A stretch of 57,150 bases of DNA from Oscillospiraceae bacterium (GTDB lineage Bacteria; Bacillota_A; Clostridia; Oscillospirales; Ruminococcaceae), in assembly GCA_017523995.1 (NCBI GenBank), contig JAFWUX010000003.1, positions 1 to 57,150 of the forward strand, read 5' to 3'. Of this stretch, positions 50,598 through 57,150 are shown piece by piece. The position numbers were made by a program, and so were the translations under genes. The stretch's first letter is position 1, and each line of letters starts with the position of its first letter. The notes beneath the pieces are model-generated. The model did not search any database. It saw only the letters and a program-made list of their open reading frames with translations, and had not been told where the DNA came from.

Positions 50598-51250
50598 GAA
50601 CGCAGACGGAACCCGATGCCGTATACGGCTTCGATATAGTCTTTGCCGCTGACCGACTGCAGCTTGTGCCGGATATTGCTGATATGCTGCTTGAGCGAAC
50701 GCTCGGTGCAGTCCGGCGTATCATAGCTGATTTTTTCGAGGATGGTTGTCTTGCCGACGGGCGTCTGCGGATTCTGCATCAGCAGCTTCAGGATGGCGCA
50801 TTCGGTTCTGGTCAGGCGGATCTCCGCCCCGCCGATGACCGCAGTCAGCGTATCTGCATGCAGCGTCAGATCCGCAAACGCCAGCGTATCGGTATCGCTG
50901 GTTTTTCCGCGCAGCTGCACGGCAATCCGCGCCAGAAGCTCCTGCATGTCAAAGGGCTTTGTGATGTAATCCGCCGCACCGCCGCGCAGCAGATCGACCT
51001 TGCCTGCAATATCGCATTTTGCACTGACCACGATCACCGGAATATCCCGGATCTGCGGCAGCAGCGCCTCGCCGGAAAGTCCCGGCAGCATCAGATCCAG
51101 CAGCACCAGATCGGGCTTTATCCGCGAAAGAAGCATCGCAGCCTCGGTGCCGGAGTATGCGGCGGAAACGGTATAGCCCTCTGCCTGCAGGGCTTCCGTC
51201 AGCATTCCGCTGATATGGGTATCATCGTCCACGATGAGAATATGCGGCAT
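50594..51250 (-). CDS. OmpR-family response regulator
   Basis: A 218-aa regulator starting MPHILIVDDDTHISGML, with GGGAGG before the ATG at 51250. The longer frame upstream lacks a site and crosses the promoter. The receiver domain has the acidic pair DDD, phosphoacceptor Asp in DLVLLDLMLPGLSG, and Lys in DYITKPFDMQELLARI. The C-terminal winged helix (LTRTECAILKLLMQNP, SLKQHISNIRHKLQ, YGIGFRL) is OmpR/PhoB type. It has its own promoter and lies 76 bp before the ABC gene, whose upstream repeats it probably binds. It pairs with the histidine kinase at 47945. Confidence 0.95.
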   Translation of the reverse strand: MPHILIVDDDTHISGMLTEALQAEGYTVSAAYSGTEAAMLLSRIKPDLVLLDLMLPGLSGEALLPQIRDIPVIVVSAKCDIAGKVDLLRGGAADYITKPFDMQELLARIAVQLRGKTSDTDTLAFADLTLHADTLTAVIGGAEIRLTRTECAILKLLMQNPQTPVGKTTILEKISYDTPDCTERSLKQHISNIRHKLQSVSGKDYIEAVYGIGFRLRS

Positions 51251-51278
51251 CAGATCACCTCCCGTGATTTCAGGTTCT

Positions 51279-51307
51279 ATTATAGCATGAATTGCGCCGG
51301 AATGCAA
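51279..51307 (-). promoter_or_regulatory. promoter of the response regulator
   Basis: On the minus strand TTGCAT (51307-51302), 17 nt, TATAAT (51284-51279) with extended TGC. Confidence 0.85.
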
Positions 51308-51385
51308 CTCGGGGGCAATCAAGGTGCGGATATTCGGGGATTTTAATATTTCGCATCCGGCGATGTCAATATAAAAGTTTTGATC

Positions 51386-51545
51386 AAACTTTTTCAAAAG
51401 TTTGCGGGTCGAGGGCAGAGCCCTCGTCGCTCGTCGCAACGAGCGAAACTCCCCCTTGCGTATTAAGAGCTCGCGGGTTTGGGAGCCTGCGATAGAGGCT
51501 CCCATACTATAATAGCATCCGCGAAGCGGATTCCTCTTTTTATTT
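51386..51545. repeat. chain of five short perfect hairpins, intergenic repeat-like element
   Basis: In order: AAACTTTT/AAAAGTTT (51386-51403), GAGGGC/GCCCTC (51411-51425), GCTCGT/ACGAGC (51429-51444), GGGAGCCT/AGGCTCCC (51481-51503) and ATCCGC/GCGGAT (51517-51531). The last is followed by TCCTCTTTTT, which would act as a terminator on the plus strand. No coding frame fits. The AAACTTTTTCAAAAGTTTGC start resembles intergenic repeats I recall from related gut Firmicutes. Confidence 0.6.
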
Positions 51546-51611
51546 GTAAACTCCCTGTTTCAGCCACTGCCGGGCAATCATGCCAGAGCGGATATGCCGT
51601 AAAGAAAAACA

Positions 51612-51637
51612 GCAGGGGAGCCGGTTGACTCCCCTGC
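51612..51637. terminator. terminator of the dockerin-fused binding protein gene
   Basis: GCAGGGGAG (51612-51620) pairs perfectly with CTCCCCTGC (51629-51637). On the minus strand TGTTTTTCTTT follows, and on the plus strand ATTTTTATT. Confidence 0.92.
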
Positions 51638-51645
51638 ATTTTTAT

Positions 51646-53241
51646 TCAGTCCGGATATACAACAATGTTTTCATACTTTGCAGCCTGCTCCTTGAAATCC
51701 TTAACAGCGTCTTCATAGCGGCTTTTTTTGATCGCCGAATCACTGAGCTCATAGGACAGATCAAAGTATTTCGGTGCAAGCACATCTTTGAGGTCGATTT
51801 TCTTTGCGGTGCGGTCGAGTGCGGCAAAGGGGGACTGCCCGCCGAGCAGCGGATTCGGGGTTTTGACCTGCTTCATCGCCCACGAGTTGTTGACCATTTC
51901 ACCGGAAAACTCCGCATAGGATTTCATGGTTTCCGGATTGACAACGAAGTGCTCGATGAAATCATGCGCGATACTTCCGGAGTTCGTTTTGTTCGAGAGT
52001 GCCATGAAGTTTCCGCCCCAGAACCACGGTGCCGGTCCCTCGGTAATGCGGTATTTGCCGTAAGCGGCTTTCTGTTCCAGCGTCTCTGCCTGCTCGAGCA
52101 TGGAGCCTTCATAGAGGCACCAATCAGTGAAGAAATAGCCGAGTGATTTGCCGTTTGCGCCGACCTCATACCATTCCTCACTCCACTGATGATCCGCAGC
52201 ATAGTATTTCTCATTGATTGCAGTCCGCATGCGGGTATGGAATGCCTTGAATGCATCCGGAATCGTGACCTTGTCAGAGCCGGGATTCTCCTCGTCCGGT
52301 GTGAGCAGCACACCGTGATTGGAATAGATCATCGGCTGTGCGAGGTCGCCGCGGGTTGCGATCATCGCTGTCTGACCGTTCGATGCCTGCTTCAGCTTTG
52401 CAGCGGTATCCATAAAGGTATCCCAGTCTTTGACAAGCGGCTGCATTTCCTCCGGAGACGAAACACCGAGATATTCCTTTGCAAGGTCGCTGCGGTAGAC
52501 AAAGGCGCCGGGGCTCACAGCCCATGCGACTGCTTTCAGGCTGCCGCTGCTGTCTCTGCCGAGGTCGCGGGTATAAGAATAGCAGCCGTCAAAATCGGCT
52601 TCGCTGAACCCGAGATCGGTGACCGGACGGGTGTATTTGTCGCTGTTGATATAATCGAGCATCCACTCTGGTTCTGTGATGAACAGATCTGCATCTTCGT
52701 CACCGGCAAAGTAGGACGCATATAATTCGCGTGCCTCGCCGCCGCTGGAACCGACGTTTACATACCGGATTTTTCCGCTGTACTGCGGATTGGCTTCGGT
52801 GAAATGCGCAATCAGGGGGGTGACACAGTCATCTGTCCAGCTGATGATCGAGAGGATGTCATCGGCATCCGGAACCTGATTCTCCGGACGTTCTCCGATG
52901 ATCACTTTGTCCCAGTCGGTATCCGCTTTGGAGAGTGTGTTCAGGCAGTAATAGCGCAGAATGCACTGCGCATCTTTCACGGTGAGATCGCCGTCGCGGT
53001 CAACGTCTGCGAGCGGCTGCACTGCCTCATCGAGCCCGGTCTCGTGCCCTGCAACGGCTGCGGTCGCTGCAGAGAGCGCAAGCTGTGCATCCTCAACAGA
53101 GACCTTTACGTCGCCGTTGAGATTGCCGCGGAGCATGCTGTCTCCGGTCGGCGCATCTGCGGCACAGACGTTTGCGGATGCAGCACTGATTGTCAGAAGC
53201 GCTGCGGTGAGTGCGATTGCTTTTTTTGCGTAATGTTTCAT
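51646..53241 (-). CDS. secreted fusion of N-terminal dockerin and ABC-type solute-binding protein
   Basis: A 531-aa exported protein with AAAGGA before the ATG. The signal peptide is about 1-29, with no lipobox. A type I dockerin follows directly (about 38-105): RGNLNGDVKVSVEDAQLAL and ADVDRDGDLTVKDAQCILRYY, both calcium loops largely intact. Residues about 125-531 are a family 1 extracellular solute-binding fold: ILSIISWTDDCVTPLIAHFTEA at the start, LFITEPEWMLDYI, DLAQPMIYSNHGVLL, PAPWFWGGNFMALSNKT. Such proteins normally sit on a lipid anchor beside a permease, but here no permease is adjacent and the dockerin would place it on a scaffoldin. The ligand is probably an oligosaccharide, from family alone. 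Confidence 0.92.
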   Translation of the reverse strand: MKHYAKKAIALTAALLTISAASANVCAADAPTGDSMLRGNLNGDVKVSVEDAQLALSAATAAVAGHETGLDEAVQPLADVDRDGDLTVKDAQCILRYYCLNTLSKADTDWDKVIIGERPENQVPDADDILSIISWTDDCVTPLIAHFTEANPQYSGKIRYVNVGSSGGEARELYASYFAGDEDADLFITEPEWMLDYINSDKYTRPVTDLGFSEADFDGCYSYTRDLGRDSSGSLKAVAWAVSPGAFVYRSDLAKEYLGVSSPEEMQPLVKDWDTFMDTAAKLKQASNGQTAMIATRGDLAQPMIYSNHGVLLTPDEENPGSDKVTIPDAFKAFHTRMRTAINEKYYAADHQWSEEWYEVGANGKSLGYFFTDWCLYEGSMLEQAETLEQKAAYGKYRITEGPAPWFWGGNFMALSNKTNSGSIAHDFIEHFVVNPETMKSYAEFSGEMVNNSWAMKQVKTPNPLLGGQSPFAALDRTAKKIDLKDVLAPKYFDLSYELSDSAIKKSRYEDAVKDFKEQAAKYENIVVYPD

Positions 53242-53283
53242 GTGTAAAATCCTTTCTGTCAGTTGTGGGTTTGCGGATATATT

Positions 53284-53312
53284 ATTATAGCACGTTGGCG
53301 CACGGCAGTCAA
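53284..53312 (-). promoter_or_regulatory. promoter of the dockerin-SBP gene
   Basis: On the minus strand TTGACT (53312-53307), 17 nt, TATAAT (53289-53284) with extended TGC. Confidence 0.88.
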
Positions 53313-53459
53313 GAGGTAAAATATAATGCTGAATGTTATTTATTTTAAGGCTGTAACCGCTTTTTTATGCATCTTCGTGCATTCAGGATAAAAAGCGCGA
53401 ACCATGTGCGGCAGAATCGGCAAAATGCGAAAAAGAGCGTTACAATTCGATAAAAATGC

Positions 53460-53488
53460 TGTACATTTGCAGGCTGATGTGCTATAAT
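53460..53488 (+). promoter_or_regulatory. promoter of the IseA-like lipoprotein
   Basis: TGTACA (53460-53465), 17 nt, TATAAT (53483-53488) with extended TGTGC. The extended -10 is strong, the -35 moderate. The remaining sequence between 53313 and 53459 shows no gene. Confidence 0.65.
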
Positions 53489-53554
53489 CGAGCCGTCGCA
53501 GGGAGAGAGGGCACTGCCTGCCGCGGCTTATACGCAAAACGAAAAGGAGAAATT

Positions 53555-54319
53555 ATGATGAAGAAAACAATGATTGCACTGGCTGCACTGACACTTGCAA
53601 TTGCATTTACCGGATGCAGCGACAGCTCCGCAACGAATAACGATTCTGCTGCGGAAACAACAACAGTCGTCACCGGGACTGAGATCACCGATGTCACTGC
53701 GGATACACAGACTGCGGCAGAGACCGCAGATACAACGGCTGTGACCGCGGCGGAATCCGATACACAGACCGCTGCGGAATCTGAGACGGCTGCTGCGGAG
53801 ACCGTCACCACTGCTGCGGAGGAAGGCACACAGGCTGCTGCCGCTGTCGATGAGGCAAAGCTTGCGGATGTGGTCATGCAGCTGCTGGATGAATACATGC
53901 AGATTAACTATATCAGCGGCATGGGGCTGGATGCGAACACCGAGGAGTCTTATCAGCCGGAGAATTCCGAGATGCCGTATCATCCGGTGACGGACCCGAA
54001 ATATCAGTCCATTGCCGATCTCAAGGCAAAGGTCGAGAAATCCATGACCGGCGCGCTGAAGGATGAGTTTGAAAACATCATGTTCGATCCGAAGGATCCG
54101 ATCTTCATTGAGCATGACGGCAAGCTGTACATGCGTACCGGCGGCACCGGTTGGATGTATGATTTCCAGAAGGACACGATCAAGTTCTCGGATGTGACCG
54201 ACAAGGGCTTCAAGGCAACGATCCTGAACAAGACCTACGGCGATGAGCTCGCCGAAATCGCGCTGACCGTTGAATGCATCGACGGAAAATATTACCTCAG
54301 CGCTTATGATCCTGCATGA
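53555..54319 (+). CDS. lipoprotein with IseA-like C-terminal domain
   Basis: A 254-aa lipoprotein starting MMKKTMIALAALTLAIAFTG with lipid Cys21 and AAAGGAG upstream. The ORF's longer frame crosses the promoter and is rejected. Residues about 25-105 are a Thr/Ala/Glu linker. The last ~145 residues form one domain with LKAKVEKSMTGALKDEFEN, then FIEHDGKLYMRTGGTGWM, then CIDGKYYLSAYDPA. The spacing resembles IseA-type domains, which in Bacillus inhibit DL-endopeptidases that cut peptidoglycan. It is monocistronic, with its own promoter and terminator. The IseA match is by eye and moderate. Confidence 0.85.
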   Translation: MMKKTMIALAALTLAIAFTGCSDSSATNNDSAAETTTVVTGTEITDVTADTQTAAETADTTAVTAAESDTQTAAESETAAAETVTTAAEEGTQAAAAVDEAKLADVVMQLLDEYMQINYISGMGLDANTEESYQPENSEMPYHPVTDPKYQSIADLKAKVEKSMTGALKDEFENIMFDPKDPIFIEHDGKLYMRTGGTGWMYDFQKDTIKFSDVTDKGFKATILNKTYGDELAEIALTVECIDGKYYLSAYDPA

Positions 54320-54347
54320 TTCGCTGAAATGTGAATCGGATTCTGCA

Positions 54348-54378
54348 GCACCTCTGACTCTGCGTCAGGGGTGCTTTT
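54348..54378 (+). terminator. rho-independent terminator after the IseA-like gene
   Basis: GCACCTCTGAC (54348-54358) pairs with GTCAGGGGTGC (54364-54374) with one G-T pair, followed by TTTT. Confidence 0.9.
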
Positions 54379-54406
54379 CATATATGTGCGGAACGGATGA
54401 TACCGC

Positions 54407-54435
54407 TTGCATTTTCAGGACGGTTGTGGTACAAT
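54407..54435 (+). promoter_or_regulatory. sigma-A-type promoter of the fourth sigma operon
   Basis: TTGCAT (54407-54412), 17 nt, TACAAT (54430-54435). It would give basal expression upstream of the two ECF-type promoters. Confidence 0.65.
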
Positions 54436-54467
54436 CAGGATGCATCAGGCAATTTTTTTCAGGAGAC

Positions 54468-54497
54468 TGTAACCCGCATGCTGTGGATTCCGTTATT
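54468..54497 (+). promoter_or_regulatory. ECF-type promoter, copy 1
   Basis: TGTAACC (54468-54474), exactly 16 nt, CGTTATT (54491-54497). This is the form typical of ECF sigma promoters (AAC motif, 16 nt, CGT). TTTCAATTGAAC follows. Confidence 0.65.
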
Positions 54498-54559
54498 TCA
54501 ATTGAACCGCTCATGAGACGGTTTGAGATTCCGGAATCTGCAAAAAAACTGACTGAATC

Positions 54560-54589
54560 TGTAACCGGATCGGCATAGATCCCGTTATT
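54560..54589 (+). promoter_or_regulatory. ECF-type promoter, copy 2
   Basis: TGTAACC (54560-54566), 16 nt, CGTTATT (54583-54589), followed by TCAGTTGAAC. The -35, spacing, -10 and downstream word are the same as copy 1, 92 bp away. This copy is closest to the sigma gene, so autoregulation is likely. Confidence 0.65.
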
Positions 54590-54617
54590 TCAGTTGAACG
54601 TAAGGAGGTGGCGCACG

Positions 54618-55175
54618 ATGAATGACACACAAATACTGGAACTGTTTGCTGCGCGCGATGAGCGTGCGATCTCAGCGGCAAAGCAGCAATATGAAAACGG
54701 CTGCTTCAAAATTGCACTGCAGATCCTGCGCCGCCGTGAGGATGCGGAGGAGGCGGTCAATGACATGTGGCTGAAGGTCTGGGATTCGATCCCGCCCGCA
54801 AAGCCGGAAAAGCTGTTTGCATATCTTTCTGCGGCGGTGCGCAACTGCGCGCTGGATCAGCTGGCGGCGCGGAATGCGGCAAAGCGCGGCGCAGGGGAAT
54901 ATCCTGCGGCACTGGAGGAGCTTTCGGATTGCCTTGCCTCGGATGAGAATCCGGAGAAACAGGTCGATGCAAAGCTTTTATCCGATGCGATCGGTACATT
55001 TCTGGACGGCATCTCCGCAGATGCACGGACGATTTTTGTGGAGCGCTATACACGGCTGACACCCGTCAATGAGATTGCGGAGAAATTCGGCATCTCGGTC
55101 AGCAAGGTCAAGATTTCGCTGATGCGCACCCGCAATAAACTCAAAACCTATCTGAAAAAGGAGGGCTGGCTATGA
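54618..55175 (+). CDS. ECF RNA polymerase sigma factor
   Basis: A 185-aa ECF sigma factor: ISAAKQQYENGCFKIALQIL, RREDAEEAVNDMWLKVWDSI, LSAAVRNCALDQLAARN, and region 4 FVERYTRLTPVNEIAEKFGI, SKVKISLMRTRNKLKTYL. The start at MNDTQILEL has AGGAGG at 54603-54608; the TTG-started frame at 54594 is rejected. The stop overlaps the next gene by 4 nt (ATGA). It is the closest paralogue in the window to the sigma factor at 21052. The tandem TGTAACC-N16-CGTTATT promoters upstream are candidates for its own binding sites. Confidence 0.94.
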   Translation: MNDTQILELFAARDERAISAAKQQYENGCFKIALQILRRREDAEEAVNDMWLKVWDSIPPAKPEKLFAYLSAAVRNCALDQLAARNAAKRGAGEYPAALEELSDCLASDENPEKQVDAKLLSDAIGTFLDGISADARTIFVERYTRLTPVNEIAEKFGISVSKVKISLMRTRNKLKTYLKKEGWL

Positions 55176-56968
55176 CCGCAAAAGATTTGCTTGATGCAGC
55201 AAGTGTGCTGGATGATAAATATATACAGGAGGCAGAAGCACGCGCTGCCGCAGTTGTACCGGCAAAGCGGAGGAATATCCGGATCATCTCCGGCATAACG
55301 GCGGCAGCTGCCTGCCTGACGGTTGCTGTCGGGCTGCGGCTGCACAATATCGGCATGACGGAGCAGAGCAGCACGGCGGAATCCGAGATTGCAGAAATGA
55401 CGGAAACGGAGATTCCGGCTGTCACGGATATCACCGGCGAGAAGCCGCAGATTGTCACGACAATTGCAGAATCTGCAGAGCATGCTCAGAAGGTGACCGG
55501 CGCTGCCGGAACCACAACAGCGCCTTATGCGCAGACTTCTAAAACCACATCTGCGAAAAACGGCGCTGCATCAGACACAACAAAGACCGGCGCCGCAAAA
55601 GCATCCGGAGAGAAGCAGCAGCCGGTTCCGGTGCAGTTTGTATTTGAACATCTGCAGGCATTGAATGACAACGGAATCTATCACATGGAGCTGCGGGAAA
55701 ACGGCAGGGTTCGGTTTACCGGTCCTTCGTTCGCGGCGCGCGATATCGGAGACTGGCTGAATATTACAATGACTGCGGAAGGAACCGGCACTGCAGTATA
55801 TGATGCGGTGCTCGTCAGGGAGGATACCGGCAGCGAAGCCGCGTACAGCAAATTCCGCGTGAACTATGAGAACCGGACTGCGGGGACAATTTCAGACAGC
55901 GCAGCCGCTGCCTGCGAGCAGCTCGACGGATCGTATTTCGACAAGGACTTTATTGATTATTACGGTCCGGTCACATTCTTCAATTTCCTCGCAGATGAGA
56001 ACAATCAGACGAAAACGCTCAGCGTTTTTATCCCGCACAGTGCAAAGGGCAGATTTGCAATTACGGCAGCAGCGGAGAACGGCTCGGATGAAGCGCGCAG
56101 ACAGTTTACGGCTGGTTCCGGTGATCCGTTCACGCTCACACTCAGGAATGCCGGTCTTGTTCGCTATCATTTCACGCTGACAAATCTGGAGAACGGCAGA
56201 ACAGTATCGCTCCCTGATTCGCTGCTTGACTTCAATGCGCCGGGCAGTACGCCGTGGCTGCGCAGCGATCTGCAGCTGAACGAATTGCAGGTCGAATTTG
56301 ATGCCTTCCGTCAGCTGGACGGTATTGACACAGAAACAGTCTACGGCGGCGACTTTGACCTTGACGGCAGAATCACGGCAGCAGACTGTCTGATCGCCGA
56401 GATGATCCGGAAAGCGGAAGACGAGCGGGTGCTGGATATGCTGCCGCTGACAGCGGAGCAGCTTGCGCGCGCGGAGATCGGTGCGGAAGTCTGCCCGTCG
56501 GAAGCAATCTGCGATACATGGCAGACGATTCAGGTGCTCGGATGCACCGGACTCAGTGTTGAGGGATATCTTGCAAATGAGGAATCCTACAAGAAGCTTT
56601 GCTGGGAAGTGTATAAGAATCAGATCGACTGGACAAAGCTCGGACTGAACGCTGTACCGACCTACGAGGAATTCCTGATGCTGACGGACACCGGATATAT
56701 GTCTGCGCATACGGAAAACTGGGAATCGCTTTTGGATTATGAGCAGCGGCGCCTGTGGCAGATCTGCCTGCAGAATCATGAGACATATGAGCAGATGGAA
56801 AACCAGCTGCGGATTCGTCCTTCTGGCATGATAAACACCGCCAATCAGACATATGTTTATGTGTTTGATCTGGCATCGCAGAGATACGGGGAGGAGAGCA
56901 TTTACGATGAGAAACCTCTGACATGGGAGGAACTCTGGAGCAAAATCGAATCTTATCGGGACAAATAA
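55172..56968 (+). CDS. membrane anti-sigma-like protein with a degenerate internal dockerin-like segment
   Basis: A 598-aa protein with cytoplasmic residues 1-36 (MTAKDLLDAASVLDDKYIQE), a membrane span about 37-55, a Thr/Ala stalk to about 150 and a beta-rich exterior (about 150-385; GIYHMELRENGRVRFTGPSF). Residues about 390-455 resemble a dockerin: the first loop GGDFDLDGRITAADCLIAEM keeps Asp/Asn-type calcium positions. The second (LTAEQLARAEIGAEVCPSEA) keeps the framework but has lost the calcium ligands. A helical C-terminus (YKKLCWEVYKNQIDWTKLGL onward) follows. The 4-nt overlap with the sigma gene implies an anti-sigma role. The dockerin-like part could let the sensor read scaffoldin occupancy, which is speculative. 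Confidence 0.88.
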   Translation: MTAKDLLDAASVLDDKYIQEAEARAAAVVPAKRRNIRIISGITAAAACLTVAVGLRLHNIGMTEQSSTAESEIAEMTETEIPAVTDITGEKPQIVTTIAESAEHAQKVTGAAGTTTAPYAQTSKTTSAKNGAASDTTKTGAAKASGEKQQPVPVQFVFEHLQALNDNGIYHMELRENGRVRFTGPSFAARDIGDWLNITMTAEGTGTAVYDAVLVREDTGSEAAYSKFRVNYENRTAGTISDSAAAACEQLDGSYFDKDFIDYYGPVTFFNFLADENNQTKTLSVFIPHSAKGRFAITAAAENGSDEARRQFTAGSGDPFTLTLRNAGLVRYHFTLTNLENGRTVSLPDSLLDFNAPGSTPWLRSDLQLNELQVEFDAFRQLDGIDTETVYGGDFDLDGRITAADCLIAEMIRKAEDERVLDMLPLTAEQLARAEIGAEVCPSEAICDTWQTIQVLGCTGLSVEGYLANEESYKKLCWEVYKNQIDWTKLGLNAVPTYEEFLMLTDTGYMSAHTENWESLLDYEQRRLWQICLQNHETYEQMENQLRIRPSGMINTANQTYVYVFDLASQRYGEESIYDEKPLTWEELWSKIESYRDK

Positions 56969-57150
56969 AAAACATATCCGGCAAAAACAAGAACCCCCTC
57001 AGTGCGAGGTAATGTCATTAAGCTAACAATAATAGGAAAGAATACAGGAGTATGTTCAAGAGACAGCGGCATACTCGTGTTCAATTTAGGATTAGAAAGG
57101 CACGACAAACAGACAGACCAAAAGATCTGCCTATATAGGTATTGATACAG
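56969..57150. other. right-edge AT-rich region without a gene
   Basis: The base composition shifts to A-rich after the anti-sigma stop. A short CCCCCTCAGTGCGAGG-like word at 56994 is not a convincing terminator. The only open frame (ATG near 57052) is under 30 codons, very basic, and stops at about 57135. The segment could be the outer edge of an insertion sequence lying beyond the window, but no transposase or terminal repeat can be shown. Confidence 0.4.

Noticed and set aside
56994..57150. Insertion-sequence end at the right edge
   Set aside because: Composition shifts, but no inverted repeat, target duplication or transposase frame is visible inside the window.

Overview
The window looks like chromosome from a fibre-degrading gut or rumen Firmicute of the Ruminococcus type. 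I infer this from dockerin modules in five secreted proteins plus a decayed dockerin-like segment in a sixth, a CE3-CBM-dockerin-CE1 esterase, Thr-rich linkers, BspA-type leucine-rich repeats, moderately high GC, and Firmicute-style AGGAGG ribosome sites with TTGACA-17-TATAAT promoters. No rRNA, tRNA, CRISPR array or complete insertion sequence was seen. The species cannot be named from the sequence alone.

Layout. (1) 1-5.25 kb, minus strand: a polyamine block with an Orn/Lys/Arg decarboxylase, a small 2H-phosphoesterase-like protein, spermidine synthase, a lipoprotein, and a truncated carboxynorspermidine dehydrogenase-like gene at the left edge. It has a consensus promoter with a possibly attenuating leader. 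Beside it lies a candidate ~100-nt small RNA with its own promoter and terminator. (2) 5.4-13.5 kb, plus strand: an eight-gene unit of ECF sigma factor, membrane anti-sigma-like protein, two lipoproteins and four consecutive lipoprotein serpins. It ends at a bidirectional terminator shared with a convergent 1,608-aa secreted subtilisin-like protease (13.6-18.45 kb) carrying a C-terminal dockerin. (3) 18.5-19.1 kb: two palindromic mobile-element-like repeats around a strong promoter. (4) 19.1-24.3 kb: a PstS-like lipoprotein and a second ECF sigma/anti-sigma pair. (5) 24.4-30.6 kb: a sugar-sensing AraC-type regulator, bioB under a BirA operator, and the bifunctional xylan esterase. (6) 30.7-34.6 kb, minus strand: small membrane proteins, then a third sigma/anti-sigma pair with a dockerin protein sharing the anti-sigma's outer domain. 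(7) 34.9-47.9 kb: a 3,227-aa dockerin surface protein and a BspA-LRR dockerin protein. (8) 47.9-51.3 kb, minus strand: a response regulator, ABC transporter and histidine kinase module. (9) 51.6-57 kb: a dockerin-fused solute-binding protein, an IseA-like lipoprotein, and a fourth sigma/anti-sigma pair behind a tandemly duplicated ECF-type promoter.

The recurring theme is surface biology. Four ECF sigma genes each overlap by 4 nt a single-span membrane protein. In two cases the outer domain of that protein is copied in neighbouring exported proteins. The most striking unit is the ECF-linked array of four surface serpins facing a cellulosomal subtilase, which suggests a protease/antiprotease system at the cell surface. 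That functional link is inference from gene order and protein families.
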